A stretch of 64,000 nucleotides of DNA from Auriscalpium vulgare (Eukaryota > Basidiomycota > Agaricomycetes > Russulales > Auriscalpiaceae). Position numbers and translations under genes: made by a program. Below are positions 1-10,155 of the stretch, one piece after another; the first letter of the stretch is position 1; every line of letters begins with the position of its first letter. The stretch covers positions 620,001 to 684,000 of the forward strand of contig JAHBBC010000006.1 in the NCBI GenBank assembly GCA_019915015.1. The letters run 5' to 3'. A model generated the notes under the pieces. The model saw nothing but the letters and a program-made list of their open reading frames with translations. It did not search any database and was not told the DNA's origin.

Positions 1-904
1 CAACAAGTCCACTGGCATTTTCCAAGTGGACGGAAACATCTACGCCGAGGGCTTGATATCAGGAGAGTCGCAAATCATACGGTCGCAACCGACGGATACG
101 TACCAAGTAGCTTCTGAGTCTGTTCAGATGGTGGAGTTGTCTGCCTCTGGCGAAGGGTATGGATCATCTGCATCATCGTCTAAAAGGCTATGGCTTACCG
201 CATTCTTCAGCAACACGCCTGGAGTCGCAGACGCCGCTGTCAAAGCCAAAGTCAGTTTCCCGGAGAAGGGTGGCGTGGCTCTATACATGCACAAGCCCAT
301 CCTGTCGACTATGCCGTCTCTGCACCTTGGCATGCTGGGGACAATCACAAACATCAAAGGCAAGGATGTCGTCACGGAAACGTACTCGTGCCAAGCGTAT
401 TTCATGTGCCTCACTAGACAGAGTAAGCCAATAACGCTTTAGCACCGACCGTTTCGTCTGACGACTATTCGAAAGAGTGCCCCGACTTCGAGCTGCAGCT
501 GAAAGCCGTGGTTCCAGTCACGGCAGGGGTGTCTGCTGGTGGGAGCGTCGGCCTGAAGTGGGAAACCGCGGTGCAAGCAACGTTTTGCCAAAAGGGCGCG
601 TCGCCTGCCGGCGAATATGACTTTGTGCCCTTGTTCAATCTGAAGCGCAAACCCTGGTACTCGCTCAAGCGAGACGGTCCAGCGCTGGAGGACGACACTG
701 AGATTGAGTGCGTCACTGTTCTGTGGATGTTTGATCTGCTGACGAGGTTTCGCATCGTTGATGGCAGGTGGATCGACAAGCCAGTTCCATGGAGGGCCCT
801 TAACGATGAAGGAGAGGAGTTTGTGGACGTCGTGAGTCCCACTGTTCCCGTTCGGCGGCCCAAACTGACGGCGATAGAAGGTTTCTGACGATGAAGAGGA
901 GTAA
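1..904 (+). CDS. Unrecognised protein, tandem copy 1 (5' end outside window)
   Basis: I do not recognise the family. The frame is already open at base 2 and the start codon lies left of the window. Predicted exons are 2-422, 476-831 and 881-904. The 53-base intron 423-475 has a CTGAC branch-like site, and the 49-base intron 832-880 starts with GTGAGT. The product has about 267 visible residues, no transmembrane segment, and a very acidic C-terminal tail (VSDDEEE). Conserved landmarks shared with the next gene are ALYMHKPILS, GLKWE, the block DKPVPWRAL and EFVDV. It is the intact-looking member of a tandem pair; the copy at 2476-3569 has the same exon order but broken frames. Being a gene is well supported by splicing that keeps frame and by the paralogue; function is unknown. 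Confidence 0.75.
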
Positions 905-2475
905 CGCACACTGTACAGCACGCAGGACACTGGTCGCACTGCATTGTAATTCCGAGTATCCCTAATATTGAGAATTGATAGAGAATGAGTAACGTGTCAA
1001 AGAAAGAATCGACATCGCCATTGCAAAGAGTCGTCGCCGAAGACACAAAGGCCTGCGAGTAGCGCTTCAGCCGTTTGAAATCAAGATCTTTTGACACTAA
1101 GACACACTGGACGTACCACGAGTTGATACTGCTGAAAGCCTTCGGTGTCGGCTGAGGTGCAGCAAGAAACGGTCGAAGAGGCAGAAACCTCGTATCTATT
1201 TCTTCTCTCTGGAGCACGAATTAATGTGCACGGATTGCACGAATTGCGATTGGATGGCCGCCGGGCCAGATGTCAACTGGGGTTATGCGTGGGTTAAGGA
1301 CGTGTGTAGGAGCATGAGGGCTGAGGAAGTAGTACATAAGTAGGTCTTCGACGTCGGTACGGTTCATCTTGCCCGGGTTTGTGACTGTCACCACTCTTCA
1401 GCTGCTCCCATGCGCCCACCACGACCCACCCTCGCGCGCATCCACTACGTTCGCCCCGGCCTGCTGCCCGTTCAGTGCCACCCTTTGCCAGCACGTCTTC
1501 ACCACAGCATCCTCCAAGCATTGACACACTCCTGGCCATTCTTGGTTACGTGCCCTGCCGCAATCGCAAATCACTCCCTCCTCGCGCAACGCTTTTCTTC
1601 GCGTCCTCGTATGTGCCCGCTGTCCGTGCCGGCGAGAACATACGTGTGCGACGTGTGCGACATACCCTCGCGTAGCTCGCGTATGTACCTCAGAGTCAGT
1701 CGCACCTTGTGCTTTCTACGGATTGATATTCTATCACCAGCTCCCGTGCAACCACGTTCATCACATGCCTGTCCGTCTTCGAATGTTCGTTACACCGGAG
1801 CTTTGCGCAGAGTAGGCTGCCCGGTGCCGTCTCCACACATGTATCATAATTTCTGTAGACGTGAAAGACGTTCCATTCACCCGGACACAGTTACCACCTC
1901 GTTTCCTGTCCGTTGCACTTCAAAGTGCGACGCGTTGGTGACTTTCTGTGCCATGCTTTCTACTGACGGCGTCAGGTCGGATTTGTTCACCTTTTCGGCA
2001 AAAATATTCAAGGAACCAGGCGCTTCGCCCTCAAGAGCGGCACAAGAGAAGACAAGGGAATGTTCGAAGCAGCGGCAACTTGGTGGAGAGGAAGCCAGAA
2101 GCGCTGTGATAATGTGCAGTGCCCTGCACTGACACTCAGTGCTAGGTTCTATTTTTCCTCTTAGATTGAAGCGTACCGGTACGTTTGCTGTTCTTTGCTC
2201 AGTTTTGAAGCACATCGCTCACGAGGCTGCAGCGCTCGTCTCTTTTCGTATACCAGCTGCGTGGGCCAAACGTGTGCTGTACATGGCAATGCAGAACTAA
2301 TGCCGCCACCCAGGCTGTGCACGTATCGCTCGTGGCCTCTCAGGCATAGCCTCTATGGAAGCGAGGCTTCTAATTTTGCCGCAAGTACTTACTACTTATA
2401 TAAAGCCAGATCTTGATAATAGGGCGCCAACAGTGATCCTTGTCTTTCGCCCCCTCAACATCCAGCAGCCGTCGC
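905..2475. other. Intergenic stretch between the tandem paralogues
   Basis: About 1.57 kb holding the 3' flank of copy 1 and the upstream region of copy 2. Several open frames cross it, the longest on the plus strand at 1410-2132, but their products are low-complexity Cys/Arg/Ser/Pro mixtures with no domain, no consistent splice pattern and no resemblance to neighbours. I see no gene here. The only feature I can support is a TATA-like box near its right end. Confidence 0.5.
2397..2404 (+). promoter_or_regulatory. TATA-like box upstream of tandem copy 2
   Basis: The octamer TATATAAA lies 72 bases upstream of the predicted ATG at 2476, which itself sits in a good context (GTCGCCATGG). Position and sequence fit a core promoter for the second paralogue; this is inference from sequence alone. 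Confidence 0.45.
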
Positions 2476-3569
2476 CATGGATGATCACCATTCCAGAATG
2501 TATGTCGACCATGTGTACCACATAACGGGCAGGTGGGCAAACCGGGACCCAGCAAGGATAGTCGAGGTGAGCATTGCAATGCCGATGATAGATCTCGCCA
2601 CAACTGACTTCATACATTTTCCAAGGTCGGCGACTATGGGGTATTAGAACACTCCTCGGGCACCTTCCAGAAAGAGGGGAATCTCTATAAAGATAACTTG
2701 TTCGACGGCCCACCGGAATACACCCGATCGGACCCATTGGATTCCTACCACAGGTGTTCCGATACCGCCCTCGTGAGAGAGGTGTCTGTTGCTGGCAAAG
2801 GGTCGAGGTACGAGGTGTTTGTCAGTAATCTTCGTGGATATTGACCAGATGTCAACGTCCGTCAGCGACGCGCCTGCGGTCGGGGATGCCCCGTTCAACG
2901 CCGAGTTCCAGTTCTCGGACAACAACGGGGGCTCAGCGCTGCTCATGTACAAGCCCATCCTTTCGGCTATCCCAGTCAAAGATGTGCAGATATTGGGGAC
3001 GCTGCCAGCCCTCAAGGACAAAGTAATTATCACGGAGACCTATCTAACTCCTGCCTACTTCCTGTCCCTTTCAACCGTCGGTAAGTCTGAACGTACCCCG
3101 GCTCCCGCAGCCTGCCTGACCAATTTACAGCAAGTCCGGTGAACGTCAAGGTGCGGCTGACCGACGGAGGCCCTAATACGGAAGAGACGACTGGCAGGGA
3201 GAGTAGTGGTCTCAAGTGGGAAGCTACCGGAGGCTCCGGATTCACCCAAATGGGCGTGACGCCAAACGGCGAGTATGGATACGTGCCGCTGTTCCGATTG
3301 ATGAAACGTCGCGTCTGGGCGTTCAAGAGGGACAGTCCCGACCCAGACTACGTGAAGGACATCTAGTGCGTGATATTTTCGAGGTTGTTGAAATCATGTT
3401 GACGGAGGGCACTCGTCCCAATTACAGCTGGGTTGATAAGCCGGCCCCATGGAGGGCCCTGGACGACGATGGAATCGAATTCGTTGACGTGGTGAGTCTC
3501 GCATCATTCAACTTCATCCGAAGTACGATCTTACTAGAATGATAGGTCTCTTCTGACGAGGAGGACTAG
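2476..3569 (+). pseudogene. Frame-disrupted tandem copy 2 of the unrecognised protein
   Basis: Same exon order as the gene at 1-904. The first exon starts at ATG 2476, followed by an intron of about 59 bases to the AG before 2627. A long second exon leads to intron 3081-3130 (50 bases, CTGAC-like branch) and then to intron 3492-3545. The C-terminal exon 3546-3569 encodes VSSDEED and a stop. It shares LLMYKPILS, GLKWE, DKPAPWRAL and EFVDV with copy 1. Two breaks are visible. Around 2800-2845 the frame that matches copy 1 changes, leaving a TGA in the upstream frame. At 3364-3366 a TAG stands where copy 1 has a glutamate codon, after which the match continues in another frame. One small indel near 3363 would explain both the stop and the shift. 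A 34-base intron (2812-2845) could explain the first break but is unusually short. It is probably a recent pseudogene; sequence error is the alternative. Confidence 0.6.
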
Positions 3570-4155
3570 TCACGCGAGTCACGTCTGGATGCTGTATCTG
3601 TATTCGCATCATGTGCAACTATTCGAATTTTACGAATATTTATGTACCAATTGTATGAAGCTCTATCCGAAATCCTTCAAAAACAACGACTTACCTTCGA
3701 TCCCTGCTCCAAGTCCAGGAGGATATAAGTCAAAGAGCAAAGCGAAGGCAAGTATCAGGTTACGATGAGCACGATAAAGCTGGATGCCACGAAAGGATCA
3801 TACTCATCTGGGTTGAGTCAGAAGAGTTGGAGATGCAGCTTTTGAACCCTAGACAAGATTCGTGGTTGCGGGTCCAAAGTAAAACCACCAGCAGCCTGAG
3901 TGACTTTTGCTTGGCTTTCTGGTGCGATATTTCAAAGGACGGTGCTCATACGTCGAAAGATAGTGTTCAGCCTGAGGACGTGCCATTCAAATTCTATTCA
4001 TGATACGCAGCCATCTCCCATCTGAGATCCTCCCATCGCCACGTTGCTCACACGGCGCCTTGCTGTGTTAACGGGTACATGTATGCCATCATCCCAAAGA
4101 TGAGATACGTAATCTGAAATCGCAAAGAGCCGGCTCTCACCCCAAACTGTGTCCG
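3570..4155. other. Intergenic stretch with a possible small open frame
   Basis: This is the 3' flank shared by the left paralogue pair and the minus-strand RCE1 gene. An ATG at 3654 opens a basic frame of 37 codons beginning MKLYPKSFKNNDLPSI. An overlapping plus-strand frame continues without stop to a TGA at 4002-4004 and has coding-like composition (IILIWVESEELEMQLLN). No homologue is recognised, the two frames are not joined by an obvious intron, and this may be chance. Confidence 0.2.
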
Positions 4156-5386
4156 CTACCAACACCTGTGCTTTTCAGCGAACCAGAAGAGACTACTCTC
4201 TCCCAAAGTCCACCGTGACATCGTGAACACATACGCGGTGATCCCCCCCACATACATCAGCACGATTTCTGCGAAACGATCGTCGTCAGCTGCAGAACAC
4301 GTGAAGAGGCAGTACAACGCGTACGAGTTCGACGATATGGATACCATCGTAGCTCTTCGCCAAGTTGTGGCACACCCATGATGTTACAAAAGATATGTGC
4401 AGCAATTGGGGGGAACACGGAGCCTGAGCGCAAGAAGAGGAAAGCGCAGTGGAAGCCAAATAGTGTGGTATACGTGAATTGAAACACTGAGTGCAAAAGA
4501 CCGGTTAAGACAAGTAGAACACCTCAGATCACTGAACTCACGCGTTGAGACTAAAGCGCGTTGGATTGCTTGGCTATTCCGGCCAAATCTTACGTAGGTT
4601 TCCCAACCGTGATGCAGATGCGCTGGATACGAGCAGCGTCAGTGGCCGTGCGTTCCAACTATCAGGTGAAGAGGCATACCAGCACCGAAGGATATCGGGG
4701 ATACAAATATTATGTATTTATTGGAGGCGCCTGCCAGGTGGTAAGCGGCGACAATACACGAGCGCCAGACCAGCTCTTCAGTAAGGGGTCCCTAGTAAGA
4801 TTGGACTTTTCAATCAAAGAAAGTACTGTGTGAAGACTGGACGCACTACGACATAGTTTCTGAACCCCATCCAGCTCGACAGAGTGCCCACCACTTTCTC
4901 CTTGAACGACCACCTCTTCATGAAAGGGAGGTCAAAGCCCAGGTAGTGCCCATAAAGTGGTCCGAGGAACAGCAAAGGCGTCACTAGGTAGACCAAGACG
5001 CCCTGGCGATTCAAGTGCGCCGTGAAGCCCAAGCGGATGCGGACTGACTCCCAGATGTCCTGCAAAGCATGTTAGCTAGAAGTGGAGTAGACATGAACGC
5101 GACGTACGGGGTTGGTGCCGTCCCAAGCCTCAGAAATCACCGTGTACATCACGTAGCATGCGGCAGCTGTGCTGAGTGACGCGGACGCCAGCCTGGTCTT
5201 GATCACGGCGGGGTCGTCTCGCCAATATGCAGCAGGGCGTCCACCGTTGACCTTGGCGGGGACGAAAAGGCGCGTGAACTTGGTGAAGTATAATGGAAGG
5301 ACATAACCGAGGGTGATTGCGACATTGAGCAGGTGGGCTGTCGCGAAGGATAGCGGCGGCGCGTTGAACACGCGTAACTCAGACAT
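4156..5386 (-). CDS. RCE1: CAAX prenyl protease 2 (Rce1-type, CPBP family)
   Basis: Endoplasmic-reticulum membrane endopeptidase that removes the last three residues of farnesylated or geranylgeranylated CAAX proteins such as Ras and mating factors. Six exons give a frame-consistent 319-residue protein: 5386-5108, 5059-4847, 4791-4680, 4622-4542, 4486-4325 and 4268-4156. Family motifs appear in order: [10 protein letters not shown] with the catalytic glutamate pair, [11 protein letters not shown] with the conserved histidines, the QFTYTTLFG segment, FLFLRSG, and the third motif [10 protein letters not shown]. Several hydrophobic spans fit a multi-pass protein, and the length is typical. The residue after EELV is Trp where Phe is usual. 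The next gene downstream on the same strand lies upstream of this one by 454 bases. Identification is firm. Confidence 0.93.
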
Positions 5387-5839
5387 GAGCTGCTCAAATG
5401 GTGGGGGTGGGGGCTGGTTTATGTTGGCGGGGATGGCGAGTGGCTTTATAGGTGGTGCAGTTCAAGCGGCGGCCACAGTGAACCATGGCAGACGCACTTC
5501 GGATTCGCCGCAGGTCGCCGCTTTGTCGTGTTCAAAGCTGATCATGAACGGCAAGACAAAAGAAAGCTAGGGAGGACCTCAGCCTAGGGTTAGGTGCATC
5601 GAATCAACGTTTCAACTTCCGTCGTCGTAGACACAAACTTCTGTTACTATACATACGTCAATACAGTACGAGGGATCTACAGGGCTACCGCAGGTGAGGA
5701 GAATCCTACTGCTCGCAGAAATTGATCACGCGTGCTACTATCGTATACAGAGTATCACTGAGCCTTCAGTTTCTGATTCTGCCATTCCATGCCCTGACCA
5801 GCGTCCCAGCTCTGCAGTCCCTGTCATCAACGTATCAGC
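5387..5839. other. Intergenic: RCE1 upstream region and oxygenase 3' flank
   Basis: 453 bases between two minus-strand genes. It should contain the RCE1 promoter and the 3' untranslated region of the oxygenase gene. A G-rich run (GGTGGGGGTGGGGG) lies just upstream of the RCE1 start near 5400. No further gene is seen. Confidence 0.5.
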
Positions 5840-7153
5840 TTATTTATTCCGTAGAGCCGCGCGCCTGCGTCGCCTCACCTTCCGGTTAGGAAGCCTTGCC
5901 GCCCTGATCCTCCGTGCGAACCATTCACCGGCAGTCACCCCAGGATTGTACTTCCCTTCCGGTGCTTTCGCCGCTGACTCTGCAATGAGGCTGCTTTGCT
6001 CAGAGAGCGGCTCCAGCACGGCGGCCGAATTGGGTCGCGCGAAGTATGCAACAGACCAGCGCTCCGTGGAGGTCTGTGGCTTTGGCGGTGATCTACGTGG
6101 ACCTGTCAATCATGGGAAGAGCCGCATACAGGCAATTGCCTACACGATGCGATGCAGATTCGAATGAAGGATGCCACCACTGAAGATGGTCACAGCATCA
6201 CCTATGTTGCAGATGGCGTGGCCAGGTAGTGGCTACAAGACGCGTTTCAGCTGAGTACGACGGAACCGATGTCGTCAATGATGGCCACCTTCACGTACTG
6301 CCATTCTTCGGAGCCAACAGGTAGGACTTGGAGCCCTCCCAATCGGTTATGCAGGAATGACTGCACGAGGGGGGCATCAGACGATCACTGCGTGATCTAC
6401 GTCGCCCAGAGAACGTACCAGCGATCCGAAGTCTGTGTGAGGAGCCAAAGCAGCCTTGCCTGGAGACGTCTGCAGGCTCCTGATGCATCGCGACTCGCTG
6501 GTGGTCTCCTGGTCCGGAGCGTGAAGACTCGCGAACGTGCCCTCCGGCAGCCCAAGCTTCTTGTCGAAGACCCCGAAGAGCACAGTTGTAACGTCCACGG
6601 CCTTGCGTACAAATGGGCGTACGGTAGACTCCATCCGCGCGTTGACAGTCGACGGGTAGGTGCGATGCCTTACGGTCGGCCAACCCAGGGCATCGTCCCG
6701 AGCGACGTTGATAAATTCGGAGGTGTCTGGCGTACCCTCGTGATCGGCCATGTAAGAGCCAGCGTATTTGTATCTGCGGACACGACGTGAGAAATAATTG
6801 AACCGATGAAAACGAACAAAATCACCCAAAGGATAGCCCATCGTTACCCTGCTCAAACTTCATTTTCTCCTCGGAGGGAAGGGCCATAGTCTCCGCCCCC
6901 ATGTCAAACATACCATCCACCTCTTCCTCGGCACCATGGTTCTTCAGACTATCGACATGTCGTCTCCGCTCAGTAAATAAAGCACCGTGAGCGTTTCAGT
7001 AAGTACGTACTACCAAAATCCGAGCTCAGTTGCGGCGCTCCATAACGTATCGATTTCTTCAGGATCGCCTGCCTTGATTTTCGCAAAGTCGATGACGAGG
7101 AGTGTAGAGGTGGGAACGTCTTCAGGGAACGGAGGCAACACAATTCCTGGCAT
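5840..7153 (-). CDS. 2-oxoglutarate/Fe(II)-dependent oxygenase (isopenicillin N synthase-like)
   Basis: Non-haem iron dioxygenase of the isopenicillin-N-synthase-like fold; such enzymes hydroxylate, desaturate or cyclise small molecules using 2-oxoglutarate and O2. Six exons join in frame to about 344 residues: 7153-7011, 6948-6826, 6773-6419, 6360-6289, 6232-6144 and 6092-5840. The N-terminal module reads VIDFAKIKAG then ATELGFWYLKNHG. The iron ligands are the HTD of APHTDFGSL and the distal histidine of SNLHRIV. The 2-oxoglutarate-binding Arg/Ser is RWSVAYFARP. NRLGGLQVLPVGSEEW is the conserved strand before the distal histidine. All key residues are present, so the enzyme is probably active. 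The start MPGIVLPPFPED was chosen over an upstream in-frame ATG because family members begin near this PFP motif. The substrate cannot be inferred, and no biosynthetic cluster surrounds it. Confidence 0.88.
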
Positions 7154-8029
7154 GTCTGTTGCTATGGCCTGAACCAGGGGCGGGTAAGATGTAAAGATTT
7201 GTGTTATACCTGCCGGGTCCTGCACGATGCCTTATATCTGGCAGGACCTGATTGTAGGACGGTAGGCGTCCCGTCAACGAGGCACTATCTTCGCTAAAGA
7301 CTCACGGGCACAAAGAAGCTGGGGATTCCATACCACCTTGGACAGCTGCAACTTGAGCCGGCAGCCTCGTGGAAGGTCACAAGGATAATCAGAGCAATGC
7401 ACGATGCGATCGGACTAATAAAGGCGCCGCTGACAGTGTTGTCTTGCGGTCCGATGAATATCGCTCTGCGAGCTTCTGCGAGTCCCTGTGATGAATGGGC
7501 CTTTGCCTAGAGAAATGAAATCGATCCATCAAAAGTTCGGGATGGTTGCCGCATCCTGCTCGGCCGCAAGAACTTCACCAGGTACTTCATAAGTAGTCGA
7601 AGCGCAAACTTCCCTGTCGTACGACTGTCGGAATGTCCACGGAAATTCGAACTGTGACTCTAAAAACACAGTGCGCATGATGGCATAGACGTCGACTTGA
7701 TCATACATATCATGATTAGCGCACCAAATAGAAGCGGGGGTGTCTTCTCAACTCGCCTGGTACAAGTCTGCGCTGGAATTGACGCCTCCGAAAGCGACTG
7801 AGTTTAGTATTACTCCTGTCGGCTTTGTCATGGTCAGAAGAGCGAGTCGGAGATAGCTCGTGCCGGGCGTGCCGGTGCCATCCACGCATTGGGGTTAGGT
7901 TTTCGGCGAGGTTCAGAGACTTCATGGATTTCTATGTACATGAGGACTACTAGGAGCCATCGTGGCATACTATACGTTGTGACACTAATGTACAAAGGGG
8001 CGAACTATTCCCGAGACAGCTGATCCAAA
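7154..8029. other. Unassigned stretch with coding-like minus-strand frames
   Basis: 876 bases between two minus-strand genes. On the minus strand it contains successive stop-free blocks with protein-like composition: one near 7880-7750 (LALLTMTKPTGVILNS), one near 7730-7540 containing HDMYDQVDVYAIMRTVF, and a hydrophobic one near 7470-7310 containing SPIASCIALIILVTFHEAAG. I could not join them by good splice sites into one reading frame and do not recognise the product. They may be a decayed or unusually spliced gene. Confidence 0.25.
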
Positions 8030-10155
8030 TCACCATGCAAGGAGGAGCGCTGATGTGATCAGCATCCCTGCCAATCCACCAACAGTGCCCACAACCGCCC
8101 ACTGCGTGTAATCCTGGAAGTGGCGGCTGATAGCCCCTGGGCTCGTAGTGGCCAAACCGCGGAAGGCATAAAGAGTGACGCCGGTGATGAAGGCTATGAT
8201 AGCCCAGATCAGAAACACGAGCGGGAGCGACAGTAAGACGCTGCGTTTCTGAGGGTAGAAGATAAGATGATCAGCGTCGGGTTAAAAGAGATGAAGACTA
8301 TTGTTCTCTCACCGTGATCAACCCTTCGCCGCGAGCGTACGAAGGGATGCGCTCGATGTCCACTTTGTACCGGAACACCGCCAAAACACCCGACGCGAGA
8401 CTTGTCGCAGATAGAAGTATGGCAACAAAACCAGCAACTCGGGCTACGTCGTCCAAGCCCGGGAGGGAGATAAAAGTTACAGAAGCACTTAGAATTACAG
8501 CCGCCTATACAGACATTGGCATTAAATTACTACCACTTGTACAGGCATGTCCAACTCACAATCACGCAGGCGAAGGCGCCCACGATCAGCATCGGGCCAG
8601 CCGTGCTGCGAAGCCCACTCTCCGCGTCCATACGTTGGTGGTGTGAGCGCTCCAAGAAGAGGTAGGGTACGCCCAAGCAGACGGCAGAAATCAGGAAGTC
8701 TCCGACCGTGCGACGCAGCGACGTGCGCCGAGAATTATCAGCTCGCCCGTTGGCATCTTGTGAGGTTGCGCCAGAGGGAGAGCGCCCTTGACGCCAGGAA
8801 ACTGAGACCAAAGTTAGCATGAAGGGGGAAGTAAAGAGGCGGGCGATCTTACGGATGCGCATGAGGATCTTAGCCACGACGCGAGTGCGAAGCACCGAGT
8901 GTGATGATGAAGTATCGGCGGCGCCTACCAGAGAAAAGTGAGAATCCAACAGACACCGATGTGGCAGCACACGTACCTTCGAGAGAGCGAAGCAGAGCCA
9001 TGAGATCCTGACATTCCGACTGTGTGAACGGCGGCGGAGTCGGCTGCGAGGAAGGCAGAAGACGGTCTAAAGATGCTTTCATGTCAGAAAACTGTACGCG
9101 TAATATCTTGGCGTATGTCTTACCGGTGTACGACCAGGTCAGGACATCGATCGCCTCCGTCACGCATGAGGGAGGGAGGGGAGCATGTGCAGGATGCGCC
9201 TCAAGGAAGGCCCAGTATCGATATTCCAGCTCGAGCTCTGTGATGCCTCAATATGAGTGGGTGGACGATGAGCATTCTGTGGACACTCACTATCATCTTC
9301 GCGGATGCGTAAATCTTCCGTTACTGTGGGCGGCTGCTCCAGAGAGACGATCCTCAATGTATGGTGAACCCACGCCCGGAGAGGAATGAACTCGTTGCTA
9401 GCCCTTCCCGCATCCCGCAGCCAAAGCTCCCAATCGTCCGACGGCAAGACCAATGTGTCTGCGACATCTTTCTTCTCAAGGAATGCGCCGAGTGCCTCCA
9501 GCTTCTCGGGGTTGCGCAAGTCAATGTCGACCGTGATGTGCAGCGACGAATGGGAGTAGTAGGTGTTCCCAGTGAGCAACGTGTGCTCCTGCCATCCCAT
9601 GGTGCCGAAGTTGCGGAGAGGGGCCGGCCAGATTGAGCTCCCACCGGATTGGTAATAGGGAGCGACGGCCAGCGCAGGGCCTGATTGGGAGTAGTTGACA
9701 CTGTCCTTCATCGAAGGTGCGTGCAGCAACGGACGCGTCTCACTGGACGAAGATTTAGGCATGAATCATGTAAGCTGCCAGGATATCACTTACTCGGTAT
9801 CGTACGGAAGATGCTCCCGGGGCATCATTGCAATGCTGCTATTCCCAGCGATGCTGTAGCCCGACGGGACGTTCTGAATCGGCCTGAGAGCATGTCAGCG
9901 TGTGACTCGAGCGCAGGAGTGGAGAAACTAACTGCGCGTAGAATATGGGCCCAGAAGGTTGTGCAACCGGCATGCTGATCGAGGGTCTACAAGTCAGGCG
10001 TCAGATTGGCTCTGCTAGTAAACGCTGAAACGGGCGTACTCTGGCATCTGGTCACCTCGGTCCAAAGGAGATCGAACATCGATGGGAATTGGGTCGGCAA
10101 ACGGGTCGGCCAGTATGCCGCTGTCATGGCCAGCTGAATTCAGTGTATATCCCAT
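8030..10155 (-). CDS. Multi-pass membrane protein of unknown function
   Basis: About nine exons splice in frame on the minus strand from ATG 10155. The N-terminal third is soluble and Pro/Ser/Gln-rich (ILADPFADPIP, SMPVAQPSGPIFYAQ, then DETRPLLHAPSM). A central domain carries LHITVDIDLRNPEKLEAL, LPSDDWELWLRDA, FIPLRAWVHH and ITELELEYRYWAFLEAHP, followed by EAIDVLTWSYT and PPPFTQSECQDLMALL. The C-terminal third has at least four hydrophobic spans: FLISAVCLGVPYLFL, LIVGAFACVI plus VILSASVTFISL, VAGFVAILLSATSLASGVL, and VFLIWAIIAFITGVTLYAF with GTVGGLAGMLITSALLL at the end. The soluble domain resembles regions I associate with uncharacterised agaricomycete proteins; that link is from memory. The first codons overlap the end of the gene at 10140-11234 in another frame, so the two may be one gene. 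Confidence 0.75.

Noticed and set aside
1410..2132. 240-codon plus-strand frame
   Set aside because: Cys/Arg/Ser-rich, no domain, no conserved splice pattern; likely chance in GC-rich DNA.
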